Positions 13,055 to 24,505 of a stretch of 64,000 nucleotides of DNA are shown here, in pieces. This stretch comes from Macrotrachela quadricornifera (taxonomy: Eukaryota; Rotifera; Eurotatoria; Philodinida; Philodinidae): positions 294,648 through 358,647 of the forward strand of contig JAJEKB010020660.1 of assembly GCA_022393335.1 (NCBI GenBank). Direction: 5' to 3'. The translations under genes were made by a program, and so were the position numbers. The notes beneath the pieces were generated by a model, which was given only the letters and a program-made list of their open reading frames with translations, was not told where the DNA came from and did no database searches. Numbering within the stretch: position 1 is the first letter of the stretch; every line of letters starts with the position of its first letter.

Positions 13055-13224
13055 CTATTACCCCCCCCCCCCCCCAAGAAAAGTTTTTAAACCATAAGTG
13101 AAAACACTTTTGAGAGAAACAAATAGAACAAAAGATTAGTATAACAAATAAGATGTTAATAGGTGATCCATCTATCAGATCAATACATTACAACTTTATT
13201 CTCCAAATGAGCACAATATATATA

Positions 13225-14180
13225 TGGCGTATCGAAGTTATATCGGCCAACGAAGTTATCTGAAATTAACTAAATATCAAAAATTACCAAATAATCGATG
13301 ATATTGATATCAGAATATAGATTTAGAATAAATTCTTTATTTTATAAACATACATACATTTTTTATTTTTGTTATTTAACCTTCTAACCATGATGATTCT
13401 AAAGGGAAACATATCATTGTTTATGATGAATTATGTACAAATTCTTTTCAAGAAAAAACAAAAATTACATATTCTTATTTATATAAGTCTAAAACACTTT
13501 AGCGGACTGAAAGTTCTGCAGCTGCTAAAGTGGATTTTAGCAAATACTTGACGCTGATTCATACAAAATCTCTCCACGCGTAATAGTTGCTGCGAACTGT
13601 AGTTTTCGAGCTTGAGCAAGATAAGATACATATTATGAAAGATAAATTTCAGTAGTAGAGTAAATTCAATAAACTTCATTTATACCATGTTAATACACAA
13701 ATAAAAGTTGAAATATGATACGTATAAAATAGGGCAGCCAGGAAAGCCTTGGTTTCGCTGAGAAAATGTCTGAGTTTGGCTAGTGTTCAAGTTGTTTTTA
13801 TATAAATGATTCTCCTTATGAGTACAAGAGTAAAGTAGAGTATAAATCAGCACGAAGTACTTTCTCAGATCCATTTTATCAGCTGTAGAACTTTCTGTCC
13901 GCTAAAGTGCTCTAGAGTTATTTAAATAAAAATGTCATTTTTCATTTTTTTTAAAAAAATTTCATATATTATTCATCGTATAAAACGATATATGTGTTTA
14001 TAAAATAAAGAATTTACTCTAAATCTATATTCTGATATCAATATCATCGATTATTTGGTAATTTTTGATATTTAGTTGATTTCAGATAACTTCGACAAAA
14101 TTTATTGTCGAAGTTATAACTTCGTCACATTTATATGACGACGTTATAACTTCGTCGGCTGGTGTAACTTCGATACGACA
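13225..14180. mobile_element. Palindromic MITE-like element nested in the LTR element
   Basis: The ends are inverted copies: TGGCGTATCGAAGTTA at 13225 and its complement ending CTTCGATACGACA at 14180, flanked by (TA)n. The arms extend about 130 nt inward (13225-13350 and 13985-14180), including a long match over TAGATTTAGAATAAATTC. A second inverted pair lies inside (CACTTTAGCGGACTGAAAGTTCTGCAGC at about 13494 and its complement at about 13880-13908). The right arm has extra AACTTCGT repeats (14085-14160). No coding capacity is supported. Confidence 0.7.
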
Positions 14181-14462
14181 TATATATATATATATGAACA
14201 AGCTACGCAAAAAAACCAACGATAGGTGTAAATAAATGTGATGAGAAGAAGAAAAAAAACTTGAATACTATCATAGGAAGAAGGACGTTTAGAAAATATC
14301 TGAATGAAGGAGAAAAAAAATATATACACCATATGTATCATCTATACAAGAGACGAACAGAACGAAAAGAAAGAAAGACCCAATATAAGTGAATCACACT
14401 ATAACATAAGAAGCAGAAAAGATGAAGAAAAAAAAGAATGAAAAAATTTTTTTTTTGTAATG

Positions 14463-16941
14463 TTATTGTCGACGATACTGTTGATACTGGACTTCCTTAA
14501 ATAAATCACCACGTATTCGATCAAAATATAATTCCACCAAAAAAGAATTCTTCATTCCCATTGATACTGTTTGTGATGCTTTATCGTAGTTTAAATGAAT
14601 ATAACGAACACCATGTTGTTGAAAAATATCTTTAATCTGAGGCAAGGTGAAACGGTAAAAACATTGACAAAGAATAACATGTTGATCACAATATAAACGT
14701 TTTGTCTTGTTATGTTTACGTTTACGACGATTTTTTGCTGTTGCTGAACGACATATACGACGGGATTGAGGCTTTTTAATGACAGGTAATTCTGGATTTG
14801 TTATAACGAAACCTAATATATAACCACCGGGTTGTTCATCAGTAAATAAATTTTGATTCGATGTAACAGGATTTACTTTATCATCACCAGGTGTTCATCT
14901 TGATGCATGTTAATATTGCGATTATTATTAACTAATGTAACTGTACGACTATGACTAGAAAGAGAAGAAACAAATATTTCATCATCATCCTCACCTTCAT
15001 CTTCAGAAATATCTTCCAATAAAGTTGATATAAGTAATGATGATGAATAAACTGGAGCATTTGCAATCCATAAAGATGTTGATTCTGTTTCATGTTCATC
15101 ATCAGAAATATTTTCTAATAATGTTGATGAAAATAATGATGAAGAACACGATGAAGCATTTGAAATAAATAAGGATATTAATTCTGCTTCACGAAATTTA
15201 ATTAACGACCATTTTTCATAAATTACTCGATGTAATAAAGTAACGACAAAACAATCGTAAATTATATAATTGAACTGTTAACATTACTCATGTGATGATA
15301 ATGGTGAATAATGACGATCTAACATAACACTCCAATCTTTCCTTGTTGATGATTTATCAAGAAAACGATGAACAGTATAAATGATCGCATTTTGTAATGA
15401 TCATTTATCACATAAATTAACATAAGGTGAAATATGTGCGCATATATGTAATGAGTTCGAGGACACAGCCAGATTCAAAGATCGATCCGGGTTACAAATC
15501 CCACAAGAAGGTTGTATCCGATAATACCATCCAGGAAATCGATCTTGTAAATTAATTAATGGTTTTGATGCTAGCCCCGTAAATAAATTCATTTGAATAG
15601 CATCTTCTAATTCATCAAACATCGAGTCCCAAGAAAATATTTCATTTTCTAAACGAAATAAAAGACAAAATAATAATTTTGTTTGATTTAATAACGAAGG
15701 ATCAAATGAAGGCAAACGGTTAATTTAGAATAATACGACAAATGATGGCAACTGTTGAGGAATTCAAAGAACTAGAATAGGAAAGATTTTTATTATGAGA
15801 ATTTTTTATATAACGTGGTGTAGAATTTTGTAATCACGATTGATAAACATTACTATATGAATGATCAATATCCTGTCGAGAATTAGTTATGCATGTTGTT
15901 GGTTGATGATTATAATTCATATTGGGATGATTATCAAATTGATTCAAATCATAATCTGTATTGGTTAATGTTTAATGATTGTTTAACACCTACCATTAAA
16001 TATTGTAATTTCATAGAATCAGTCATTGACATATCAACTTTTCTACATAATTCAATAATTTTATCATAATATTGCCTAATAGATTGATTAATCGCTTGTT
16101 TATATGTTCGTAATTGTTCAAATGTTAATTCTTTCATTTTGGTTGACCCAAAAGCTTGTTTAATTGCTTCAAACAAAACGTGACCAAGTCTTAATCTTTG
16201 TTGATGATTGATTCCACTAACGATAGGCATCCTCTTGTAAATGAATTGATATATATTGTAATTTAAGTTCATCAGACTAATTAGCCATTACGAATCGTTC
16301 TTCTAATTTTTCTAACCATTTAATAACATCATCCTTTGTGCACTACGAAAATATGATGGAGATTTAATAATCTCTCTCACCATAGTAATAGAAAGAGCTG
16401 ATGTTAACGATGAATTAATTTCAATGGATGAAGACTTAGCCATAAGTAATTGCTCTACTTGTGTCACATCGTTAATCGATGATAAAAAATGACCTTTCGA
16501 AGGAATAATATTAGTTTTCAATCGATGATAAATATGTTGCTTCAATTTTTTACAAAAATAACGTCAATCATTTTTGATTTCTTGTTTTTCTTGTTCATAC
16601 CAATTTCGTTCATCATCTTGTAAATAGGAAATAGTTTGCCAAATTCGACGTGACATCGGATATCGTAATTCTTCCTGCACTTGATGTAAATTTAATAACC
16701 ATTCATCTATATTCAACATTTCGTCTTCAGTTAATATTTTAGTTGATTCTAATTGTTGTTATTAATATTCTCGAAAATCATCCCATTTTTCTAACGTATG
16801 TTGAACAATGTTATTAGATTCTTTTGTATGATCATCATCCGAATCTTCAATCAATTATGCTAATGGTAAGATAGTACTAAACTCCAAAGTTGAAGTTGAT
16901 TCATTTTTAACTTGTTGTTTCGATCGACGTTTTGCAGCCAT
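14463..16941 (-). pseudogene. Retrotransposon gag, multiple stops
   Basis: It starts at the ATG at 16941 (MAAKRRSKQQVKNEST...). The reading frame continues through several in-frame stops with recognisable Gag features: an acidic N-terminal region; WLLNLHQ and RRIWQTISYLQ, typical of the helical capsid region; then KWLEKLEERF, LQEDAYR*WNQSS (a TAG where the family has W) and AFGSTKMKELTFEQL, which is the conserved Retrotrans_gag core, followed by IRQYYDKIIELCRKVD. A Q/N/S-rich linker follows, then a ~100-residue region (15715-15401) and a basic, Cys/His-containing tail ending at 14463. Zinc-knuckle spacing is not clear. By family, Gag forms the capsid-like particle. At least six stops make it non-functional. 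Confidence 0.78.
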
Positions 16942-17072
16942 AAGACTTATAATCAGTAATACAATTGACGGCACTCTACTTTCAAGAAAGAGATTCCAAA
17001 AACACCGCTATCTCCACTGTAAGATATTACACTACTTATAAAAGATTCTATATAAGACGCGTAAGTCTAATA

Positions 17073-17202
17073 TGTGTAATATTTGACTGTTTATTTTATT
17101 GACTAAACGTAGAAAAGAGATAAACAACAAAAAAAGGAAAATATAGAGAAATGACAATGTGTTATAATATAAGTGGATAACAATAGAGGTCAGATCCTAA
17201 CA
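17073..17202 (-). repeat. Right copy of LTR (5' LTR of the minus-strand element)
   Basis: A 130-nt copy next to the Gag start region. On the minus strand it ends TTACACA and is followed by ~130 nt of leader before the gag ATG at 16941. Confidence 0.75.
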
Positions 17203-18410
17203 TAAAGGATCTTAGATCCCAAAACCTAGCTAAAACGTACTGCTCTGTATAGTGTAAGCGCGCATTTTTACTCTATACTCCTACATATATGTATCCTACC
17301 TATGATAGATGGAAAAACTCATGAAAACGATTTTCGGACGGAAATTTGGTTTTAGCAATTCGTGTTACATTTTGGAGAAAAAAACAAGGTGATATTCGGA
17401 ATCAGAAATTTAAAGTCCATCGAATAATAGAAAGCTCAACATTTTTGCAGAAAAGAAAGTTTTTATTATCTTAACTACCTGTGTTAAAGCATACATCTGT
17501 GCCAAGCCGAAACTTGCCAATTTCAGCTATTTATGGTGTCGAGGATTCTACATCGAGTCATTTGTTTAGTTGAACCGATAGTAGACAATGTTACAGAGTA
17601 GATATATAAAGTAGTTTATGGAAGTTTATACTGGAAGATTCTCACGTACAACATGGAAATTTCAGCAGAAACCTTCGAGATAAAAGCCTACACCCTATAG
17701 ACCCCTCCGATGTTCCATGAAGTTTCATAAAATCTTTTGAAATCTAAAACTTTTCCGATATCTTCAGTTTATGACAACTCTACAAAAAACAACTATTGGC
17801 CGATAAATAGTTAACTTTGTCCGTCAATAGCAAACAAGCTGTCTGTTTATGTATGAATTCAGATTTGTTATTTATTGATCATATCTATTGAATAGAAAAT
17901 TGTTCGTAGAAGACTTTAAAAGAAATAGTCTACTCATTTAAACTAGATGTTGTCAAGTGCGGCGCGAAGTACCTAGGAGTAGGATGTTGTAAGAGAAATT
18001 TTTCCAACAAATTTTCGCAAAACATGCGAAAACATATAAAAAATTTATTTTTTTCGCTGAAATAAATCACAAACTTTTAATTGTCGGGGTGGTATACATC
18101 CCCACACCCCCGCTCGCGCGGCTTCTGATCGCCGGAATTAGACCTTATATTAAGATTGTGTTTACCAACCATAATCGTAAGTTTCATTTTGACCAATTGA
18201 CTTTCGCCTCTCATTTATATCAGTCGAATTCGTAATTTTTAACACCACCCTTAGTTGCAGTTTTTATCAGGAAATGTTTTCCTGGTCAGTACCTTATCGG
18301 AATTCAGAAGCAGGTGCCGCAAGAAAAACTTCAAGTTTGCTGCTTTTGTATCTATTGTTAATGAGTATCAATTTCAGATAGAAGACATTCATGCAAATAA
18401 TCCATGTGCA
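17203..18410. other. Intergenic, no gene seen
   Basis: AT-rich with a short GC-rich island (about 18090-18135, CCCCACACCCCCGCTCGCGC). No coding region supported. Confidence 0.4.
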
Positions 18411-18414
18411 GCTT

Positions 18415-18990
18415 TGACAAGTGACCTGAAGGTTCTCATCCTCATAAACCAACTTTCTCATTTCTCCTCTGATTTCAAGCAAACGTTTTGGAGCATAAGA
18501 ATCTATGTTGGGATAGATTATGGGTAAAGTATTTTCTCCAGGTCTCCAATATAATAACAAGTTATAGTCAACGTATTGGTCAAAAATATCCTTTATGCGG
18601 GGAAGGTTTTCACAGTGATAATTCGGATTGGCCATATCAGGTGATTTTTTAGTTGTAAGGTACCCTTAGGGACAGATCCTCATAGAGTCCGATTTTTCAA
18701 TCTCTCTTTCGCTGAAATTGAAAAATCGGGCTCTATGGTGGTCTAACTCTGAGAATACGCTACAACTCAAAAATCATCTGGCATGTCCACTCCGAGTCCC
18801 CACTGTGAAAACCTTGCTCGCATAAAGGGTAATTTTTGACCAATAAATTGACTATAACTCGCTGTCATATTGGAGATTTGAAGGAAACATTTTACCTACA
18901 ATCTATCCCAGCCTAGACTAATATACTCTGAAAAGTTTGCTTGAAATCGGAAGGAAAATAAGAAAGCTGGTCTCCAAGGAGAAAAGGAGC
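18415..18990. repeat. Large imperfect inverted repeat (foldback)
   Basis: The left arm (about 18415-18660) and right arm (about 18765-18985) are diverged inverted copies sharing blocks such as GACTATAACT, ATATTGGAGA and TTTGCTTGAAATC. The centre near 18690-18735 contains a tight hairpin, CCGATTTTTCAATC...GAAATTGAAAAATCGG. Frames at 18255-18527 (+) and 18294-18635 (-) fall in the left arm and are probably not genes. Ends and target duplication not resolved. Confidence 0.6.
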
Positions 18991-19477
18991 TTAAGAAGAC
19001 ATAACCTACAACACGATGTCCATGTTTTATCCACTGAGAAGCGAATACCAAACCATAAAAGTTAGTGTACTTATATATGAGCATGCTTTCGCATGAATTA
19101 GGAACTATGTAAATAGTAAGCTCGTACATTACTTACACACTCATTTTCTACTTCCCCATCTTCTAGCAGTGTTGAATCCTGTATTCTATTGAATCAATTC
19201 ATCTTTAGATTGTTCATCCTATACAAGATTAATTAATCAGATCATTAAATAGAGTCAAAACCAGTCTCGATGTGCTTGAATCATTCTTAAAGCCCCTCTT
19301 GTACCTTGTGCTGCCAATCAACTTAATAAAGGAAGAAGTTAAATAAAAAAGTATTTCTTTACGATCGAAGACAGAAAAATTCAGTTTGGTAAAATGTATT
19401 ATTGTGAAGATTAATTTTTCATAATAGAATATCAGGTGTAAAATAAAGAATTTATATATTCAATCTGGTGAACATTT
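18991..19477. other. 3' flank of the ART-TPR gene
   Basis: No gene recognised. The segment lies downstream of the minus-strand ART-TPR stop codon at 19478 and contains AATAAA-like signals on the minus strand. Confidence 0.35.
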
Positions 19478-21694
19478 TTACTTTGTAGTTTTCTCAAGTT
19501 TTCGTTTTGTTTCTTCTAAATATTTTTGATACATTGATAAGTAAATTTGTTGAGAAGGAGGCAATTTTAATGTAATTTCATAAGCCTTTGTAAATTTTTC
19601 TAAAGCTTTTTCGTACCTTCCTTGTTTGAAATAAATTGCACCGCAGTTATTACATGTATGAGCAACATGAAAACTTCGTGTCTCCGACGTAGATGTGCAA
19701 CTTAATGCATGTTCAAACATGTCGATTGCTAAATCATCCTTTCCTAAATTATGATACATGGCAGCTAAATTACCATAAGATATAATAAGATCTGGATGAT
19801 CTTTTGGCAATATATTTTGATTAATTTTTAATGCCTTTTCTAGATATTTTATGGCTGTTGACCAATTAGCTTTTTTAGAATATACACCACCAATTATTGA
19901 GAGAACTGTTGCTGTATATGAATGATTCATTGGTAATGATTGATTGCATATTTCAAGTGATTTTTCATAGAAAATCAAAGCTTGATCAGAATTCCCAATA
20001 TGCTCAAAACAATTTCCAATATTATAAAATGTCATTGCATAGCTAGGATGAAGCAATGGCAAATATTTTTGTTTGAATTCAAGTGTTTTATTAAGATATT
20101 GAAGAGCACGTTCGACGTTGCCGTTCTTGAGAAACAATACACCAAGATTACTAATAATATCTGAGATGCATTCCATGGTTTTTGGGTGACAATTAATTTG
20201 AAGTAATTGAAAAAAAATGCTAAGCGATTTTTCATAATAATCTATTGCCTTTTGAATTTCACCTGTACGATTATAGATACCAGCGATATTATTATATGAC
20301 AAGGCGATATGTGGATGAATTTCGGTTAAAATAGTTTTATTTATATTCAATGCTTTTTCATAAGCAATTAGTGCTTCTGAATATTTATATTCATCATCAG
20401 CTATTGCACCAAGATTATTATAAATAGATGCAATTTCAATAGAATCTTCTGATGTATTTTCTAGTATAAGATTATAATAACGTTTTGCTTTTTCAAATTG
20501 TCCCATATCTTGTAAAATTTTTCCTAATACTACTACTGTTTCATTTTCTCTCAATAATATTTTTTGATAACTAATGAGTTGATTTAATTGTTTATCTTCT
20601 TGTTCTGTGAGTATAAGTTTTACATTCCATACATTATTTTTAATATCAACTGAGGAAATACGAAAAATTGTACCCATCGATAGAAGAATTTCATTTTCAT
20701 CTTTCATATAACTATGCTTGCTAACATCAGCAAATGGTCTAGATTTATAACAACGAGTAGTATCAATAGTCATTTCAAATAGAACGGATCTTTCATATAA
20801 CGGACGATTTGTACCATCACCAGCGAAGATAGAGGCAACTGCTTTATCAGTCGTTGTCGATAAAAACGTATTCATCGATATTAGTTGCCCAATATTTTCT
20901 TTCAAATATTGTAATTCTGTTAAACCTATACTTTGACCACGATAAACAATTAGTTTTGATGGAAAATGTTGTGAATAATATAAATTAAGTAGTTGTTGGT
21001 AAAGATCAATAATAAAAAATCGAAATTTAAATATATTATCAATATCTTCTGTACGAAATGTTCGATTTAGAAGACGAAAAAGAAAACATTCTCTTGTATA
21101 CCAAAAAACAGCATTTTCTGATGCATAAGATTGATCAAATTCATTAATTTTTTCTTGTTCATTTTCATTTCCTTCATAATATTTTCGACTAAGTTTTATC
21201 AAATCAGCCTTCGCACTCTCCGTTGATGATGGTATTCGTAATAGTACATCAATCAATAACTGATACCAAATGAATAAGGCATTTTCATTTGTTGCTAAAT
21301 TACGTATTGATTTATCCTGATGATTAGAAAATATTGATAGAGACAATGTATTTTTTTGCTCACTATTTATTAATTCATCAAGACTAATTGAATGGTTAAT
21401 ATCATATGAAAAACATAATTTTTCATCATCTTTAATGTTAATATTACCCTTATGTACACAAATTTTTTTAATTTGATTCAAATCGTATATTAACGGAATA
21501 AGATAATCAATGTAGACGCCTGATATGATTAAATAAAAGTTATCTTCATTTTCTGATATTAAATAATCTATACATTGATCAGCATTGCTAAAGAGTTGCC
21601 AATCTTTTGTAAAATATCGAATTCTGGATGACCATTTATTGCTATATTGAAAAATGTTAAGATCAAGCCAAACTGTAATCAAATTGCTGTCCAT
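19478..21694 (-). CDS. ART-TPR protein: ADP-ribosyltransferase domain plus 8 kinesin-light-chain-type TPRs
   Basis: A single-exon, 738-residue protein from the ATG at 21694; the longer open frame starts with TTG at 21745 and has no ATG upstream. Residues ~1-120 form an alpha/beta region (ITVWLDLNIFQ..., FYLIISGVYI) of a receiver-like or Rossmann-like kind. Residues ~240-390 form an arginine-specific ADP-ribosyltransferase domain with the R-S-E-x-E pattern intact: R252 in VYRGQ, S279 in FLSTTT, and E333/E335 in DENEILLSMGT. Eight TPR units of ~42 residues follow from about 387 to the end, of the form NN[IL]G..Y...G.Y..AL..YEKAL.I. By family, the ART would transfer ADP-ribose from NAD+ to a protein arginine and the TPRs would bind a partner; targets are unknown. 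No signal peptide or TM is seen, so it is probably cytosolic. A decayed paralogue lies at 35.9-40.8 kb. Confidence 0.88.
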   Translation of the reverse strand: MDSNLITVWLDLNIFQYSNKWSSRIRYFTKDWQLFSNADQCIDYLISENEDNFYLIISGVYIDYLIPLIYDLNQIKKICVHKGNINIKDDEKLCFSYDINHSISLDELINSEQKNTLSLSIFSNHQDKSIRNLATNENALFIWYQLLIDVLLRIPSSTESAKADLIKLSRKYYEGNENEQEKINEFDQSYASENAVFWYTRECFLFRLLNRTFRTEDIDNIFKFRFFIIDLYQQLLNLYYSQHFPSKLIVYRGQSIGLTELQYLKENIGQLISMNTFLSTTTDKAVASIFAGDGTNRPLYERSVLFEMTIDTTRCYKSRPFADVSKHSYMKDENEILLSMGTIFRISSVDIKNNVWNVKLILTEQEDKQLNQLISYQKILLRENETVVVLGKILQDMGQFEKAKRYYNLILENTSEDSIEIASIYNNLGAIADDEYKYSEALIAYEKALNINKTILTEIHPHIALSYNNIAGIYNRTGEIQKAIDYYEKSLSIFFQLLQINCHPKTMECISDIISNLGVLFLKNGNVERALQYLNKTLEFKQKYLPLLHPSYAMTFYNIGNCFEHIGNSDQALIFYEKSLEICNQSLPMNHSYTATVLSIIGGVYSKKANWSTAIKYLEKALKINQNILPKDHPDLIISYGNLAAMYHNLGKDDLAIDMFEHALSCTSTSETRSFHVAHTCNNCGAIYFKQGRYEKALEKFTKAYEITLKLPPSQQIYLSMYQKYLEETKRKLEKTTK

Positions 21695-21995
21695 TACATA
21701 CAAAGAAAAGATGTTGACAAATTCTAGCAAAAAGTTGTCCTTCAATTCATCTCAAACATATGTTGATTTTATTTCGAATTCTCTTCGTTGCTTTTTCTCC
21801 TTTTTCAACACATAGTATGTGCAGACACACACATCATCCTTTACATAAGCCTTTCCATTCATCTTTCGAATAAAATAATATTTGCATTACACTGAGCATC
21901 ACATTAGAAGCTATACTTTTCGATTCATTTATGCTGTTAAATAACTTTTACTTCTGAAAAAGAGACAGAGCATTGAAAGCCATGTGAATGAGTTG
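21695..21995. promoter_or_regulatory. Upstream region of the ART-TPR gene
   Basis: About 300 nt between the ART-TPR start and the left TA duplication of the mariner element. It presumably contains the promoter, but no specific element can be named. Confidence 0.25.
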
Positions 21996-21997
21996 TA

Positions 21998-23727
21998 CAG
22001 GTTGATTCTGTTATTTTTAATAGTCTTGTGCAGCTTGTTTTATTTATATACAATTATGAGAAGTTTTTAATTTTTTTATGGCTGGATAGAGTATCAACTA
22101 CTCTATCGAAACATATAGTTTAGATTTTATTTCCTTTAGTTCTCGTACAGAAAATTGATTAATCTCTAAAGTGGTAAAAAAATTTTGCGCTTTGATTAAA
22201 TTATTTTAGTAATTTTATTTTTTATATGTATAAACAAAACATGAACATTATAATTTTAAACGATGTTCAATATGAGAACCTGGATTGCTATATATCATAA
22301 AAACCCTTTTTGGCCACGACGCTAGTACTTTATCAATATAACTTTGACTCATCTTTTTCCACTTATTCAAAAGTTTTTTTTTAATTCATTAATACCTTTA
22401 ATGTTTGTTTGATTAAGTCGTTGTTTTAAATATCCCCATATTGAGTAATCCATTGGTGCAGTGTCCAAACTGCTAGGCATCCGTTCTTCTGGTTTGATAT
22501 AGTTAATTTTCTTCTCATTGAGAAAGTTTATTGTTTTTTTGGTAGAATGACTTAGTGCTGAATCTTGATGAAAAGAACCATTTTTTTCCTTCTTTTCTTG
22601 GAAATAAACGTGGAACATCTTTTCCTAAAAATGATTTTAAGATATTGATAATATAATAATTTGCATTAATTTTGACACCAGGTGCAACAAATCGAAGGGC
22701 AGTTTTTCCTCTGCCTGATATTCCTCTCATACCATAAAACCTTTTGGTCGAGAGGTATCTTGTTGAATTATCATTCGATCATAATCAATATCAGACTTTT
22801 TAGTGTAACATACATTACGTTTACCGCCCTTGTCGTCCAAATAGAACCATGCTTCATCTGTTTTAATAAAATATTCGTATCGATTATTTGCTAATTGACG
22901 GCAAAATGGACGTGATCTTCGTTGACATTTAATAACATCGGATGTGGTTAATTTCTGAACTTTCCCCTTCTTTCGAAAAAGAAACCCAGAATTTTTGGTG
23001 ATCTTATGGACAGTAGATTGACTAACTTGAACAGATTTAGCAACAGCACGTTGAATCAGTGGATCTTCTACATTGATTTTCTTAATCACTTTCTTGTCAA
23101 TTGATGATGTTTGTGACGTTATTTTTCGAAAAAATTTAATTTTTATGTTAGAATTTCTCTGACGACCGATCTTTCGCTTGATATTAGAGATGGTGGGCTG
23201 AGATACCTATATGCCATTGTGTCTCAGAATCTTCACGATTTGTGGTTGGGAGTATCCTAGATCTAACAGTATCAAGACATGTCCTTCAACGATATCAGAA
23301 ATTTTATTACGTGGTATTTATTCGAAATGAATTTAAACGAATCGAACGCAAGAGAAAATGCTTAATTGTATTTAACAGGAAAGAGAAAACGTTCAATATG
23401 TCATGTGCACATGACATCCCATAACTATCCAGCACCACGCTGTCAACGTGCATCTAGGAAAAAACAATAAATCAAAATAACAATGAGTTTGTGCTATGAA
23501 AAAATAAAGCTATTAAAATAATTTAATCAAAGTACAAAAATTTCTTTTTATCACTTGAGAGATCAATCAATTTTCTGTACTAGAACTAAAGGAAATAAAA
23601 TCTAAACTATATGTTTCGATAGAGTAGTTGATACTCTATCTAGCCATAAAAAAATTAAAAACTTCTCATAATTGTATATAAATAAAACAAGCTGCACAAA
23701 ACTATTGAAAACAACAGAATCAATCTG
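21998..23727 (-). mobile_element. Tc1/mariner element, 1.73 kb, with ~230-bp TIRs
   Basis: Terminal inverted repeats run about 21998-22230 and 23495-23727, starting CAG[GA]TTGATTCTGTT and running through TCGATAGAGTAGTTGATACT-type sequence. TA dinucleotides at 21996-21997 and 23728-23729 are the expected target duplication. The arms are ~90% alike by eye. A broken transposase lies between them on the minus strand. TIRs this long are unusual for mariner (typically ~30 bp) but known in some Tc1-like groups. Confidence 0.88.
22367..23320 (-). pseudogene. Tc1/mariner transposase, frameshifted
   Basis: The N-terminal helix-turn-helix region (ISDIVEGHVLILLDLGYSQ..., then VSQPTISNIKRKIG) is interrupted by a TAG at 23207-23209. 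A second HTH-like part (VSQSTVHKITKNSG) follows, then the first catalytic aspartate in IKTDEAWFYLDD. The frame then shifts near 22728 and again near 22600, after which HQDSALSHSTKK (second D) and SLDTAPMDYSIWGYLK (third acidic region) are readable. One stop plus two frameshifts mean no active enzyme. The DDxD layout is assigned from motif order, and the exact subgroup is uncertain. Confidence 0.82.
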
Positions 23728-23729
23728 TA

Positions 23730-24505
23730 CATTCATCATAGAGAATGATGAAAACTTAAGCAATTGTTAGATTTTTTCCAAACTTTGTTTTATTTTAGAA
23801 AAAGATTATTTATTACATGTCTAGCAAAAAAACATGTAAAATAGGTTTCTTTCGTTGACAAGAATATACAAAAATATTAGTCTTCTGAAGTTTTTTTTGT
23901 CATTTACAAAAATAGTATTACAAACTATGTTATCAGTTTCATAATGACTCAATATCATTGTAGATTGAAGAGAAGTTGCTAGCTAATTGCGTCTGCGAAA
24001 AATGTAATGTTTCTTTTTCGATCCTCTGATTTAGAATTGTGTTTTGATTTGTTACATTTCTGCTTTTGGTTTCTGTTTCTTAACGTTACGCAGTTTGTGT
24101 AGCATATAACTTCAGAATTTTATTTACATTACGCGTGTTGCATGCACACATAAGACTATTAAAGTGGATGAAGCCAAACAATTTAATCAGTCAGCAAACA
24201 AAAAAACAATGAAGATGTGGATTCCGCGCAAAATGAAAGTTGTTTATGATGATGCTTTCTTTGTGTTCTTTTTTGCTAGGCAATATTGTATCAACCACAT
24301 AGCAACGGTAGTCGTTTTATTTAGTTTTGCACATACATGACAAAAATTTTTTCTAAAATATCTGTACATGAGAGCTGCATGCCTTATCTAAGAATGCTAA
24401 GAAACTATAGTATTATATATTTGGATGCCGCCATGACTGAATGATTACGTTGTTCGACATGTACCCACAAGATACTGTGCTCGAATCTTAGTACTACTGA
24501 GAATA
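23730..24505. other. Intergenic, no gene seen
   Basis: AT-rich sequence between the mariner element and a small MITE, with no supported frame. Confidence 0.4.

Larger units (their letters stand above)
12916..17202 (-). mobile_element. Gag-only LTR retroelement remnant with short LTRs
   Basis: Two direct repeats of 139 and 130 nt (12916-13054 and 17073-17202) share long identical blocks, such as ACTGTTTATTTTATTGACTA. On the minus strand they read TGTTAGGA...TTACACA, the TG...CA ends of LTRs. They bound 4.0 kb whose minus strand holds a decayed gag frame (14463-16941). No reverse transcriptase, integrase or protease motif was seen. The internal part nearer 13 kb holds a second, palindromic element. 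I could not find a matching target duplication outside the LTRs. Likely a non-autonomous or internally deleted member of a Gypsy-like family. Confidence 0.72.

Noticed and set aside
18294..18635. 113-codon minus-strand ORF
   Set aside because: It lies in one arm of an inverted repeat whose other arm has no matching open frame, and it matches no family I know.
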